Program-made: the position numbers and the translations under genes
Source: Bacteroidota bacterium
Lineage (GTDB): Bacteria > Bacteroidota > Bacteroidia > Flavobacteriales > Weeksellaceae
Direction of reading: 5' to 3'
NCBI GenBank assembly: GCA_023461035.1
Contig: JAEWOD010000020.1
Location: 124,001 to 188,000, forward strand
DNA length: 64,000 nt
The notes under the pieces: model-generated
Databases searched by the model: none
What the model was told of the DNA's origin: nothing
The model's input: only the letters and a program-made list of their open reading frames with translations
Part shown: piece after piece, positions 8,846 through 18,153 of the stretch
Layout: each line of letters starts with the position of its first letter
How positions within the stretch are numbered: position 1 is the stretch's first letter

Positions 8846-10174
8846 CTTTTGGCTGTTTTCCATATCTTCAACTGAAAGCGGTGTGGTTTCCAGTTTATAT
8901 AGCTCCCGTCCAAATGCCGAATAGTATAAAGCCGGGAAATAGAGGTTATTCCCTACGGTGATTAAACGAATAATCGGGTATATTGAATTTTCCTCTGTAC
9001 TTGATCCCGGTTGAATTTTAAAAGTTCCGCTTTCGGTTCCATCGGTTAGCCAAAGCTGGAAATCATCAAAAACATCGTCTTCCGAACCTATAAAATACAC
9101 CAGTCCGTTAAACACAAGGAAATTAAACAGCTCGGAATTACCGTCCGGATTTATATCTTTGATCAATTCAAAACCAGAGCCGTCAAAGGCATATAGTTCA
9201 AACCCGGAATCTTCCTCTTCATGCCATGTAATCAATTTTCCGTTGTAAACACATTTTGGGGTGGTGAAGTTGGGATCGACCTCCATTGTTCCAGTTTCCG
9301 TACCGTCTGTCTTCCAAAGAGAAGAATTTTCGCCCCCCCGGAAATAGATTTCCCCGTTGTAAGTGACAAATATATCGGATGCGCCGGTATTTGTACCGGG
9401 ATATGTGTCCTTTATCATAAAAGTTCCGTCGGGAGTCCCGTCTGTTACCCAGGGTTCAAGTCCATGTACACCATCACTGTAAGTAAAATAAATTTTATTG
9501 TCATAAACGAGGGTTCCGTATTCTTCCAGTATTACACCCTCCTTGATCAACTGTGTACCTTCAGGAGTCCCGTCAGTTACCCATAGCCCCTGATTCTCAG
9601 GATCATAAATTGAAAAATATATTTTATCGTTTAAGGGGACGAATGTGGAAATATGATGGGATTCCTTTAATAACCCGATTTCTCCCCCCGTTCCGTCCGA
9701 AACAAACAAACCTTCGGCCTCTCCGTTGTAACCGTGGATAAATATTTTATCATCTAAAAACCTGAAAGTTCCTCCGCTTGCATAATTACACCGTATGTTC
9801 GGTATAAGGATGTGGGTTCCGGCCGGTGTGCCGTCCGTTTCATAAAGAACTCCGTCATAGAATCCACCGGCCGTGAAATATACCTTGTTGTTATAGTTTA
9901 CAAAATTAGACGGATAGGAGCCTTCAACTCCGGTATTTAAATCTTTCAATAGATGCGTTCCGTCTGCAGTCCCGTCCGTAAGCCAGAGCTCATTTCCCAA
10001 GGTTCCCGACCTTGCTTCAAAAATGAGAGTTTCCCCTAAAGCTGCGCCCGAAAATTTTTCCGTTTCCATGCCGTATCCGTCTCCCGGAAAAATGTCTTTT
10101 ACCAATATAGGTTCCTGAGCATTTAAGAGGTTAATGCTCGTCCATAAGATAACGATATATCGAATTTTTTTCAT
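8615..10174 (-). CDS. Secreted ELWxxDGT-repeat protein, T9SS cargo
   Basis: 519 residues. A signal peptide (about 1-19) is followed by a series of repeats of the form ELWxxDGTxxGTxxxKD, spaced about 45-50 residues, which are expected to fold as a beta-propeller-like array. The last 75 residues, from VYPNPVKDILNI through LPKGVYVLKI to the C-terminus, are a type A T9SS sorting domain, so the protein should be exported by Sec and then released or anchored at the cell surface by the type IX system. Its neighbour at 10192-11763 has the same architecture, so they are paralogues. The ligand is unknown; adhesion or surface binding is plausible only by analogy. Confidence 0.85.
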   Translation of the reverse strand: MKKIRYIVILWTSINLLNAQEPILVKDIFPGDGYGMETEKFSGAALGETLIFEARSGTLGNELWLTDGTADGTHLLKDLNTGVEGSYPSNFVNYNNKVYFTAGGFYDGVLYETDGTPAGTHILIPNIRCNYASGGTFRFLDDKIFIHGYNGEAEGLFVSDGTGGEIGLLKESHHISTFVPLNDKIYFSIYDPENQGLWVTDGTPEGTQLIKEGVILEEYGTLVYDNKIYFTYSDGVHGLEPWVTDGTPDGTFMIKDTYPGTNTGASDIFVTYNGEIYFRGGENSSLWKTDGTETGTMEVDPNFTTPKCVYNGKLITWHEEEDSGFELYAFDGSGFELIKDINPDGNSELFNFLVFNGLVYFIGSEDDVFDDFQLWLTDGTESGTFKIQPGSSTEENSIYPIIRLITVGNNLYFPALYYSAFGRELYKLETTPLSVEDMENSQKVKVYPNPVKDILNIAFEKDGNYAYSLYSLTGQTVKSGEFDRKTNQLTVSGLPKGVYVLKITDKSGKSVSTHKIMVK

Positions 10175-10191
10175 AATAATTCGTTTTTAAA

Positions 10192-11763
10192 TTATTTCAC
10201 GATGATTTTATGCGTAGAAACACTTTTTCCGTTTTTTTCCGAAATTTTCAGCACATACGTGCCTTTGGGTAAACCGGAAACTGCCAATTGGTTGGTTTTT
10301 CGGTGAAATTCCCCGGATTTTACTTGTTGCCCTGCGAGGCTGTAAAGGGAATACTCATGATTTCCTTCTTTTTCAAATGCAATGTTCAGCAGGTCTTTTA
10401 CGGGATTGGGATATATTTTTACCTTTTGGTTGTTTACCACATCTTCTACCGAAAGGGCTTCGGTATCCAGTTTGTAGAGTTCGTTTCCGTACTCGGGAAA
10501 ATAATTTGCCGAGAAATAAAGGGTATTGCCAATGGGGAAAAATCCTCCGTCCTCACCCAAAGGTTCTTCTTCGGTAGAGCCGTCGGGAACGATCTTCATC
10601 GTACCGGCTTCCGTGCCGTCGGTTACCCAAAGATGAGATGTCTCGTTATCTTCTTCGTGCCAGCTGCCGTAAAACCAGGTCTTGCCGTTTACCCCAACAA
10701 AATTTTGCAATCTGGCACTGCCATCAGGGTTTATATCCTTAACCAATTCAAAACCGGTTCCGTCAAAAGCATACAACTCCTTTCCGGTTTCACTGTTTTC
10801 CCGGTGTGATGTCAGAAGTTTTCCGTTATAAACAATCTGGGGATAGGTGTAGTTGGGGTTTACTTCAATTGTCCCGGTTTCCGTACCGTCTGTTTTCCAC
10901 AAAGATTCTGTGATTCCTCCCGAAAAATACACTTCCCCATTATATTCTATAAACTTTCCGAAAAGACCGTATTCTTCGCCGGGGTATATGTCTTTCAGCA
11001 TAAAAGTCCCGTCTGTGGTTCCGTCGGTTACCCAGGGCTCAGCACCGTAGGTAATATCTATAAATGTAAAATACAACTTGCCTCCCGAAACCAATTTGGG
11101 TGTTTCGTAAAGATTAACCCCCGGTTTTATCATTTCGGTTCCTGCAGCAGTGCCGTCCGTAGCCCAAAGGGAAAAGCCTTCAGTATTGAATATCGAAAAT
11201 AGCATTTTGTCGTTTAATACTGCAAAATTCTGGATGTTATAATCCCCGATGAACTGAGTTCCTGCTTCGGTTCCGTCTGAAACCCACAAGCCTTCCTGGG
11301 TTTCGTCAGCCAGCTCCCCGTGTATATAAATCTTGCCGTTTAAAAAACCGGGATTCATAAATTGGGAAACCTGCAAATCGGGATGAATGGGCGATGTGCC
11401 TTCGGGTGTGCCGTCCGTCTTATAAAGTCTCCATCCCGTTTCGTTCTCGGCATTAAAATAAACCATACCTTCCATTTCCATAAGGCTTTGGGGGCGCGAA
11501 CTTTCTGTTCCCGGGTAAATATCCTTTATCATCAGTGTACCGGCTTCGGTACCGTCCGAAATCCACAGTTCCCTGCCGTTTTCTTCGGTAATGCCCGGGA
11601 AAATAAGTTTTCCGTTTAATTCTGCATGAGGCCCCGGTATACTGTAATAGAAAGAATAAACTCCTGTATTTTCTCCCGGATTGATGTCTTTTACCAAAAC
11701 AGGTTGTTGGCCTTGCAAGAATGTGACTGCCATAAAAAGTAAAGTGTAAAAAGTTGTTTTCAT
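10192..11763 (-). CDS. Secreted ELWxxDGT-repeat protein, T9SS cargo (paralogue)
   Basis: 523 residues with signal peptide MKTTFYTLLFMAVTFLQGQ. About eight ELW/LW-x-x-DGT-x-x-GT repeats fill the middle, for example ELWISDGTEAGT and LWVTDGTEAGT. A type A T9SS sorting domain closes the protein (IYPNPVKDLLNIAFEKEG to the end). It lies 17 bases upstream of its paralogue, in the same direction. The repeated middle is more diverged from the paralogue than the sorting domain is, as expected if the C-termini have been homogenised. Confidence 0.85.
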   Translation of the reverse strand: MKTTFYTLLFMAVTFLQGQQPVLVKDINPGENTGVYSFYYSIPGPHAELNGKLIFPGITEENGRELWISDGTEAGTLMIKDIYPGTESSRPQSLMEMEGMVYFNAENETGWRLYKTDGTPEGTSPIHPDLQVSQFMNPGFLNGKIYIHGELADETQEGLWVSDGTEAGTQFIGDYNIQNFAVLNDKMLFSIFNTEGFSLWATDGTAAGTEMIKPGVNLYETPKLVSGGKLYFTFIDITYGAEPWVTDGTTDGTFMLKDIYPGEEYGLFGKFIEYNGEVYFSGGITESLWKTDGTETGTIEVNPNYTYPQIVYNGKLLTSHRENSETGKELYAFDGTGFELVKDINPDGSARLQNFVGVNGKTWFYGSWHEEDNETSHLWVTDGTEAGTMKIVPDGSTEEEPLGEDGGFFPIGNTLYFSANYFPEYGNELYKLDTEALSVEDVVNNQKVKIYPNPVKDLLNIAFEKEGNHEYSLYSLAGQQVKSGEFHRKTNQLAVSGLPKGTYVLKISEKNGKSVSTHKIIVK

Positions 11764-11787
11764 TTTGTTTAAGTTTTAATTTGTATT

Positions 11788-12095
11788 GAATTGATTCGGA
11801 ATTAACCTTGCCAGGGTTGATTTCGTACTGAGAATGCATCCTGGCAAGGTTTTCCGGGTTTTTATTTCACCAGAATTTTATGCGTGGAAACACTTTTTCC
11901 ACTCTGATCCGTGATTTTCAGCACATACATGCCTTTGGGCAAACCGGAAACTGTCAGCTGATTGGTTTTCCGGTCAAATTCTCCGGATTTTACTTGTTGC
12001 CCTGCGAGGCTGTAAAGGGAATAGGCATAATTTCCGTCCTTCTCAAACGCAATGTTCAGTACGTCTTTTACCGGGTTGGGATAGATTTTTACCTG
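11788..12095. repeat. Direct repeat copy 2: hairpin plus sorting-domain coding end
   Basis: Second copy of the repeat at 8557-8845. The hairpin here has perfect 12-base arms (AACCTTGCCAGG at 11804-11815, complement at 11840-11851) and a loop of 24 bases. The following coding part gives almost the same sorting domain. Confidence 0.75.
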
Positions 12096-13334
12096 ATGCA
12101 TATCCGTTTCGTTCACACCCGCGGTGCTTTCGGTGTGCAATTCATAGACTTCATATCCGAATTCAGAAGTGTAGGCGCTCATATACATTGTGCCGTTCCA
12201 AAGGCAAAAATACGCGGGAAAACCGCTGCCGATGCCTTCAAACAGATCCTGAACCATTTCGATTTCCGTCCCGTCGGTTTTCCAAAGCTCGAATCCCAAT
12301 TCACCAACTGAAGTTGTAAAGTACAGAATATCATTGTATTCCATCCATTCCGGAACGCTGGTAAAGCTTCCGGAATTTACAAGCCCTATCGGCGTTACGG
12401 AATCGTCTGAATAATCATACAACGCAAGCTGATGCCCCACAACTCCGTCACTCCCGAAGAAACAAAGTTTATTCCCGTAAGGATAAATCGTCAAGACGCC
12501 GTCTCCGTCGCCCGGATAAAAATCGGTATGGCATATCACATCCGTACCGTCATAACTGTACAATTCTCTACCAAATTCACCTTCAGTAGCTGTAAAATAC
12601 AATACATCATTATGAACCACTGTATGATTAATTTCAGACGATTCCAATAGCTCGGAATTAATGTTGGCAACCAGGTTCAAATCGCCGGTCGCAGGGTCAT
12701 ATTCATATAATTCCGCGCCTGTAGCAAAAGTCCTTAGTCCGGAAAAATACAGTTTATCATTGTAAGCCACCAGATGGCTTGGATTGCCTGAAATTTCACC
12801 GGTATAAACATCTTTTGCCCGCACAACGAGGTTGGAAGAAGGGAAATACACATATAATTCTTTTCCGAAGGTGGCTGTGTTGGCCTGAAAATAAATTTTA
12901 TTGTCCAAAACCACGGGGTACTTCGGTTCACTGCCCGTTGCGCCTGCCGTAGGCGGAGTTCCGGCCAGAGAGGGAGGATTATCCCCGTCATAGCGCATCA
13001 TTTCCCAACCTTCATCGGCCGTATAGCCCAGAAAATACAGATAATCGCCCAGCACGAGCATTCTGTTGCCCGCTTCAAACGGAAGTACACCGTCTGATGA
13101 GCCGGAACCTAAATTAAAGACCAGTTCCAGGTCGCCGCCGGCCGTGTACCGGAATAATTCGGAACCGGTGTCGCCGTTGTCCGCGATAATGTATAAATCG
13201 CCTTTGAAAGCGGTAAGCCCTTTGGGCCAGGAATTCTCAGCACCGGGATTGATGTCAACCGTCAATTCGATTTGCCCGAAACAAAGCATACCGCTTGTCA
13301 GAACCATCATCAGAAAAAGGATTGTTTTTTTCAT
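11862..13334 (-). CDS. Secreted propeller-like protein, T9SS cargo
   Basis: 490 residues with a signal peptide (MKKTILFLMMVLTSGMLCFGQ). The body has repeated blocks resembling a degenerate ELWxxDGT array (ELFRYTAGGDLE, ELYEYDPATGDL, ELYSYDGTDV, ELWKTDGTEIEM) spaced about 50 residues. Residues from about 415 on are a type A sorting domain almost identical to that of the 8615-10174 protein. Probably cell-surface or released. The ligand is not known. Confidence 0.82.
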   Translation of the reverse strand: MKKTILFLMMVLTSGMLCFGQIELTVDINPGAENSWPKGLTAFKGDLYIIADNGDTGSELFRYTAGGDLELVFNLGSGSSDGVLPFEAGNRMLVLGDYLYFLGYTADEGWEMMRYDGDNPPSLAGTPPTAGATGSEPKYPVVLDNKIYFQANTATFGKELYVYFPSSNLVVRAKDVYTGEISGNPSHLVAYNDKLYFSGLRTFATGAELYEYDPATGDLNLVANINSELLESSEINHTVVHNDVLYFTATEGEFGRELYSYDGTDVICHTDFYPGDGDGVLTIYPYGNKLCFFGSDGVVGHQLALYDYSDDSVTPIGLVNSGSFTSVPEWMEYNDILYFTTSVGELGFELWKTDGTEIEMVQDLFEGIGSGFPAYFCLWNGTMYMSAYTSEFGYEVYELHTESTAGVNETDMHQVKIYPNPVKDVLNIAFEKDGNYAYSLYSLAGQQVKSGEFDRKTNQLTVSGLPKGMYVLKITDQSGKSVSTHKILVK

Positions 13335-13364
13335 TTGGTTGAATTTAATTTATTAGTAATTAGT

Positions 13365-14690
13365 TTAGTTTTTAATAACTTTAAAGGTTTCCACATCTCC
13401 GTCAGAAGTGATTTTCGCCACATAGATTCCCGCGGGGAGCGCGCTTACATTGATTTGGGTTGTATGGGTTTCCGTCAGCACAAGCTGCCCTGCCGTAGTG
13501 TAGATTTCGGCTTTTTCTACCGCTTTTTGCGAAGAAATGTTCAGCACATTTTTTACCGGATTGGGATAGACTGCGAATTTTTGCAGTGAATTTTCATGGA
13601 TGCCCATCGCTTCCTGTACGACTACCGTATAGTCTTCTACTTCACCTCTTAATTCTTCATCACAAGGATTGGGAGTGTCTATATTAGTGCCCAGTAGGAT
13701 TCGCATACGGGTTTCTCCCAACTCTGCACTTTCAGGGATAGTGATGTCAACCGTATGTGGAATCAAATCAACCGTGTTTTCAACAACCGTAAACATTTCA
13801 CCCTCATCATCAAAATCCCCGTCTTGGTTCCAGTCAAAAAAAGCATAGATGTAATACGACTCTATCATTTTTGTAGTGTAGTCAAAGGTAACCGAAAGAG
13901 GATAGGCCTGCCCTCTGGAAATATTTGCAGAGGGGTATTCCATAGCGGTGGTATAATAGGCCGGGTACTTTACAATTTCGTCTTCCGTGGTATTGTTAAT
14001 GTCCGAAAAGGTTACATTGGACATATATACGTTATATGAGCCAATCCTCGGTACGCAATAGTGGTCGTAGATAAGTTCAAGCCTTGCCCAGGCAAAATGG
14101 CCGGTATCGTCGGCTGCCGCGTCGCCTATGGCATAATACCAGGTGGTATTATTGATTTGCGCGGGCGTCATTCCGCCGAAAAAGTCGAAGAAAGTATCCC
14201 AGGAACTTTCGATGGCGCCTTTTGACGGGCGTACTTCGCTGTTGTCGGGAACCGGGTTGCCGAGGACTGCAATATCTTCGCTGGAAACCGAAGCATAGTC
14301 GTGGAAAATTAAGGTTCCTCCTAAGTCAATATTCGCCCCAGGTCCGGCCGTGCTATCTCCAATATCTCCCAATTCCTCCACGCCCGGGCGGCTCATCAAT
14401 CCCATCGCGAATCCTATATCATCAAATAACTTGAACACCAAATCTCCTGCCCAGGTATGATATACGGTAATTTTACTTTTTGAATCCACATAGTGCATCC
14501 CTGCCGGAATGCCGGAAACGGTTAGTTCTTTGTAGGCCATTGAGCTAAAAGTCCCGTTATAGGCATCGTCCGGGATGGGTAGAAACGAATCGTCCGAATA
14601 AAATGTAAAGAACTGCTGCGCTTTTGCTTCTTCCTGAATGAACAACGCGGAAGCAAAAACCAGGTAAATTTTGAGAATAAAATTTTTCAT
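13365..14690 (-). CDS. Secreted GEVEDY-domain protein, T9SS cargo
   Basis: 441 residues with a signal peptide (about 1-24, ending in KAQ). The middle contains YIYAFFDWNQDGDFDDEGE and, further on, ELRGEVEDYTVVV, the marks of the GEVED domain often found in bacterial secreted proteins. The C-terminal 75 residues (FAVYPNPVKNVLNIS to the end) are a type A T9SS sorting domain. It is the first gene of a four-gene run of T9SS cargo. Its sorting domain differs from those of the other three, so it was not part of the same recent copying. Confidence 0.82.
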   Translation of the reverse strand: MKNFILKIYLVFASALFIQEEAKAQQFFTFYSDDSFLPIPDDAYNGTFSSMAYKELTVSGIPAGMHYVDSKSKITVYHTWAGDLVFKLFDDIGFAMGLMSRPGVEELGDIGDSTAGPGANIDLGGTLIFHDYASVSSEDIAVLGNPVPDNSEVRPSKGAIESSWDTFFDFFGGMTPAQINNTTWYYAIGDAAADDTGHFAWARLELIYDHYCVPRIGSYNVYMSNVTFSDINNTTEDEIVKYPAYYTTAMEYPSANISRGQAYPLSVTFDYTTKMIESYYIYAFFDWNQDGDFDDEGEMFTVVENTVDLIPHTVDITIPESAELGETRMRILLGTNIDTPNPCDEELRGEVEDYTVVVQEAMGIHENSLQKFAVYPNPVKNVLNISSQKAVEKAEIYTTAGQLVLTETHTTQINVSALPAGIYVAKITSDGDVETFKVIKN

Positions 14691-15115
14691 TTTGTTTATT
14701 TTTTTGAGTTATACAGTGGTTTTTGGTTTGAAATCCGGGTGTATGCTCCTGATTTCCTGACGTAAAGCTATCGGAATTATACGCCCGAAATTTTGAGAGT
14801 GCAGGAACGGAACTTCGTATTTTACAAATGGCAGGTTTTGAAAGACAAACGGTAAAACCGGATTTTAAGATACTTTAAAATGGATGGGAACGCTTTCCTA
14901 AAAGAATTTAGAAAAAATTTTTAAAAGGTCTGTTTTGTAGGAACGGCTGAGATTTGGAAACCAATGGCAGAAATACCGAATCAAAAGGTGGATTTTGGCT
15001 GTGAAAATCCTTGATTTCAGATATAACCAACTGAAAATAATTTGATTATACGAAAATAATTCTTCTACTTTGTGAAGAAATTTCTCTTTTACAACGTTCT
15101 AAAATTTAAAGTCAG
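14691..15115. other. Divergent intergenic region
   Basis: This 425-base gap separates the minus-strand T9SS run from the plus-strand sensor kinase. Apart from the promoter-like pair before the kinase I see no gene, strong hairpin or repeat in it. A promoter for the T9SS run should also lie here but none stands out. Confidence 0.5.
15041..15072 (+). promoter_or_regulatory. Possible Bacteroidota promoter of the sensor kinase
   Basis: TTTG at 15041-15044 and TACTTTG at 15066-15072 resemble the -33 TTTG and -7 TAnnTTTG boxes of Bacteroidota sigma factors. The -7 match is one base short and the spacing is slightly off, so this is a tentative call. The start codon is 43 bases further on. Confidence 0.35.
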
Positions 15116-17101
15116 ATGAACTATTCAGCTGCCATCTTTTTGGTTTTTATGTCTATCTCTGTTTATTCCCAAGTTGAGGATTTGCAGAAAAAGATAGATT
15201 CTGTAAACTTGGTTTTAAAAAACAATCCGGTCGATAGCACTCAAGCATCTGCGTTGATTGAACTTTCGGAATTATTGCAATATGAAAACAACGATACGGC
15301 ACGTCCTCTCAACCTCCAAGCCATCCGCATCATCGACAAAACTTTAAAGAAAAATCCGGATGGCAAGTCGCAAAAGCACCTGAAAACACTGAAAGCAAAA
15401 GCCCTGCACAATGTTGCCTATACGTATTTTAATGGTGGAGACAACGATTCGGCGAGAAGCTGGTGGAACAAAACGATGAAACTTGCCGTCGCCAATCAAG
15501 ATTCGGCTCGGATTGCCTATACATATTATTGCTTTGGTTATTTGGAAAATTACATTGGAAATGTAGAACAGTCGATAAAGGACTACAACAAAGCGCTTAT
15601 CATCAGCGATAAATCCAAAACAACGGATGTTTATATAGAAACGCTGATCGCTTTGGGGATGTCTTATTCCAACAGGAAAAATACGGAAAAGACGATTTAT
15701 TATTACAAAAAAGCAGCGGAAGAAAGCAAAAAAGCGGGAGACGAAAAATTACTTGCCAATGCTTTGTCCAATCTGGGTGCAACCTACAGGGACTTGGGTG
15801 AAAGTGAAAAAGCGCTGGACTATCTGAACGAGGCACTGGAAATTCATAGAAAACTGAATTTTAAACTTGGGGAAGCCTACACGCTTTTGAGTATAGGAAA
15901 AGTGAATTTGGCATCAGGGAAACCGGATTTGGCTCAATCTACTGCACAGGAAGCATTAGGAATTTTCCGCAAAATCAAGAATGTGGAAGGCGAAATTTAC
16001 GCGCTTTTCCGGCTGTCAGAAATCGCTTCTTCCGGAAAGGATTATCCGATGCTGTTTCAGTACGCCGACCAAGGTTTAAAATTGGCAAAACAGGTCGATG
16101 ATAAGTATTCGAAGCGTGATTTTTACGAATTTCTGGGCAACGCCTATTTGCAATCCGGAAATTATAAGTCAGCCTTTGAATCCATGGAGATTTACCATGA
16201 ACTAAATGATTCGCTGAACAATTCGTCTTTAAAAGAATTACAATTGCAAAAAGATTTGGAATACCAGTTTGAGAAACGTTCGGATTCCATTCAATACCAG
16301 AAATTGCTGGCAGAAAACAGTTTGGAAAAGCAGATGCATAATAACCGGCTGTTGATTACTTATGGGATTATAGGTTTGCTTATATTGGCCGGAGGAGTTG
16401 GATTTCTTTTTTACCGAAATAAACAAAAAGAAAAACAATCCAAAGCCGAGTTGGAAAAACGAATGAGTGAAGCGGCTATGAGCTCGCTTCATGCACAGAT
16501 GAACCCACATTTCATATTCAATTGTCTGGGAAGCATCAAACACATGATTATCGCAAACGAACACGAAAATGCCAATACCTATCTGAATAGATTCTCCAAA
16601 CTTATCAGGGACTCGCTGAACAATTCACGTAAATCAACGGTTTTTTTAAGTGAAGAAGTGGCTTATTTGAATAATTACCTACAGATGGAATCACTTCGAT
16701 TTGAAAACTCTTTTGACTATTCAATCAAAATAGCCGATTCTTTGGATGAAGACGAAACGGCCATTCCTTCTATGATGATCCAGCCTTTGGTGGAAAATGC
16801 TATTTGGCACGGATTGTTGAACATAGAAAATAACCGTCATTTGACGATTGAATTTTTTCGTGAAAATGATAAATTGGTTTGTAAAATTGAAGATAACGGC
16901 ATAGGAATCAATCAGTCCAAATCCAAACCGATGTCTTCCGATCACAAATCCATAGGATTAGAAAATATCAAAGAGCGGTTGTCAATTTTGAACGTCAAGA
17001 ACCAAACCGACTGTGAATTGAAAATTACAGACCGGAACGATCTGAATAAATTCCAGACGGGGACTATCGTTATACTGGAGTTGCCATTGATGGATGAATG
17101 A
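15116..17101 (+). CDS. TPR-containing LytS-type sensor histidine kinase
   Basis: 661 residues. Order: signal peptide or leading membrane segment (1-19), about seven tetratricopeptide repeats (roughly 70-380), one transmembrane helix near 410-430, a His_kinase domain with MNPHFIFN (phospho-accepting H465), and a HATPase with EDNGIGI near 605. This is the LytS/YehU class common in Bacteroidota: periplasmic TPRs sense an unknown signal and the cytoplasmic kinase passes phosphate to a LytTR regulator. Such a regulator is encoded immediately downstream, convergently, with the two stop codons touching at 17101/17102. The pair is very probably cognate. Confidence 0.9.
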   Translation: MNYSAAIFLVFMSISVYSQVEDLQKKIDSVNLVLKNNPVDSTQASALIELSELLQYENNDTARPLNLQAIRIIDKTLKKNPDGKSQKHLKTLKAKALHNVAYTYFNGGDNDSARSWWNKTMKLAVANQDSARIAYTYYCFGYLENYIGNVEQSIKDYNKALIISDKSKTTDVYIETLIALGMSYSNRKNTEKTIYYYKKAAEESKKAGDEKLLANALSNLGATYRDLGESEKALDYLNEALEIHRKLNFKLGEAYTLLSIGKVNLASGKPDLAQSTAQEALGIFRKIKNVEGEIYALFRLSEIASSGKDYPMLFQYADQGLKLAKQVDDKYSKRDFYEFLGNAYLQSGNYKSAFESMEIYHELNDSLNNSSLKELQLQKDLEYQFEKRSDSIQYQKLLAENSLEKQMHNNRLLITYGIIGLLILAGGVGFLFYRNKQKEKQSKAELEKRMSEAAMSSLHAQMNPHFIFNCLGSIKHMIIANEHENANTYLNRFSKLIRDSLNNSRKSTVFLSEEVAYLNNYLQMESLRFENSFDYSIKIADSLDEDETAIPSMMIQPLVENAIWHGLLNIENNRHLTIEFFRENDKLVCKIEDNGIGINQSKSKPMSSDHKSIGLENIKERLSILNVKNQTDCELKITDRNDLNKFQTGTIVILELPLMDE

Positions 17102-17860
17102 TTACCTGAGTTTAAACTTCAGTTTTGCTTTTTCCAGAAAGAGTTCTTTTTTCCTGCGGCTCACTTCTATTTCATAATCATTTGCCATGATCAAACTGCC
17201 TCCGTCACCACGCCTGTATTCTTTGATATGATCCAGATTGACGATGGACGATTTATGTATGCGTAGAAATTCGTTGTCATCGAGCATATTTTCAAATTCT
17301 GAAATGGATTTCGAAACACAAATTTTACTGTTGTCGGATAGAATGAAATTTGTATAACCGCCATCGGCAGTACAGTAAAGAATTTCCGATAGAGGAATAA
17401 TCTGAAATCCTTTGAGTGTAGTAAGGCAGATTTTCTTCTGTTTGGTGTTTGGATTCAGGTTGTGCAACAAAACGTTATAATCCGTATTGTTTTTCTTTTC
17501 CAGGATAAATGTTTCGGCTTTGTTCACCGCTTTTATGAGTTCTGATTCGTCAAGGGGTTTTAGCAAATAATCAACGGCACTGTATTTAATCGCTTGTAAA
17601 CTGTGTTCTTGATGTGCGGTGATGAAAATGATGCTAAACTGAATGGGAGAGAGTTCGTTCAAAATATCAAATGCATTTTTGCCTGGCATGGAAATGTCCA
17701 TCAAAACCAAATCGGGCTCAAGTGTTTTGATTTTTTCGATGGCATCATTTGCAGATAAGCAGGTAGCAACCACTTCCAACCGGGGGCAATATTTTCCCAC
17801 AGTCAACTCAAGGCTTTTTAAAAGTCTTAGTTCATCATCCACCAATATCGTACGGATCAT
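17102..17860 (-). CDS. LytTR-family response regulator
   Basis: Starting at the ATG at 17860 (MIRTILVDDE) the protein has 252 residues; a longer frame to 17908 adds a leader not usual in receivers. Residues 1-120 are a receiver with acidic pocket D8/D9, phospho-acceptor D55 in LMDISMPG and the conserved Lys in LLKPLD. Residues about 150-250 are a LytTR DNA-binding domain (FLRIHKSSIVNLDHIKEY). It should take phosphate from the adjacent sensor kinase and control transcription. Targets are unknown. The orphaned tRNA terminator lies just upstream, between its start and the mobile element. Confidence 0.9.
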   Translation of the reverse strand: MIRTILVDDELRLLKSLELTVGKYCPRLEVVATCLSANDAIEKIKTLEPDLVLMDISMPGKNAFDILNELSPIQFSIIFITAHQEHSLQAIKYSAVDYLLKPLDESELIKAVNKAETFILEKKNNTDYNVLLHNLNPNTKQKKICLTTLKGFQIIPLSEILYCTADGGYTNFILSDNSKICVSKSISEFENMLDDNEFLRIHKSSIVNLDHIKEYRRGDGGSLIMANDYEIEVSRRKKELFLEKAKLKFKLR

Positions 17861-17945
17861 AGCAGTAAACCAAATGGTTAATTCAAATTTACAATAGTTT
17901 TTTGACAATCCGGATAAGATCTAAGACGAGTTCAAAATTGAGCAT

Positions 17946-17978
17946 AAAAAAATCACAATGAGCAATTTCATTGTGATT
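17946..17978 (-). terminator. Orphaned terminator of tRNA-Arg (separated by insertion)
   Basis: An 11-base perfect stem (AATCACAATGA, loop GCAATT, complement) occupies 17951-17978 and is followed on the minus strand by seven T residues. No minus-strand gene precedes it now. If the element is removed, the tRNA-Arg 3' end falls three bases upstream, so this was the original tRNA terminator. Confidence 0.8.
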
Positions 17979-17980
17979 AA

Positions 17981-17988
17981 GTGACCGC
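17981..17988. other. attL core (GTGACCGC)
   Basis: This 8-base copy matches the last bases of tRNA-Arg (seven tRNA bases and one beyond). The left flank is chromosomal (tRNA terminator), and the right side is element sequence coding for the recombinase tail. Bases on both sides differ from the right copy, so the identity is limited to eight. Confidence 0.75.
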
Positions 17989-18121
17989 AAAAGTACCGAT
18001 TTCGAACCAATTAATTGACGATTTTAAGAAAATCTTTGAATTAAAGCCTGTTCTGGAGGTAGAACCTTTCTATGCCCAGAACAAAGGAAATATAGTTAGA
18101 CTAGGGTCTGTAAATAGATAA
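17981..18121 (+). pseudogene. Separated C-terminal tail of the serine recombinase
   Basis: Read from the attL core in the frame that the recombinase uses at attR, this stretch has no stop for 46 codons and ends at TAA 18119-18121. The peptide looks like normal protein (DDFKKIFELKPVLEVEPF, then YAQNKGNIVRLGSVNR). It has no start of its own here. In the excised circle it would continue directly from the recombinase codon 510. So it is probably the genuine C-terminus of the recombinase, cut off by integration. A 35-base imperfect hairpin (18049-18083, arms TGTTCTGG/CCAGAACA) lies inside. Confidence 0.65.
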
Positions 18122-18153
18122 TATCCCAGATAGGAATAAAACCATAAGTAATA

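Noticed and set aside
10288..10809. 173-residue plus-strand frame
   Set aside because: Antisense to the ELWxxDGT protein; its length comes from the repeated codon pattern there.
12734..12991. 85-residue frame on the minus strand
   Set aside because: Shadow of the T9SS protein at 11862-13334 in another frame, without signal peptide or motif.
18001..18008. Extended att identity (TTCGAACC also occurs in the tRNA T-arm)
   Set aside because: The distance from the core differs (12 bases against 7), so it is not part of a continuous direct repeat; it may be chance.
18049..18083. Leader hairpin controlling terS
   Set aside because: It lies inside the separated recombinase tail, where the bases are better explained as coding; kept only as a remark.
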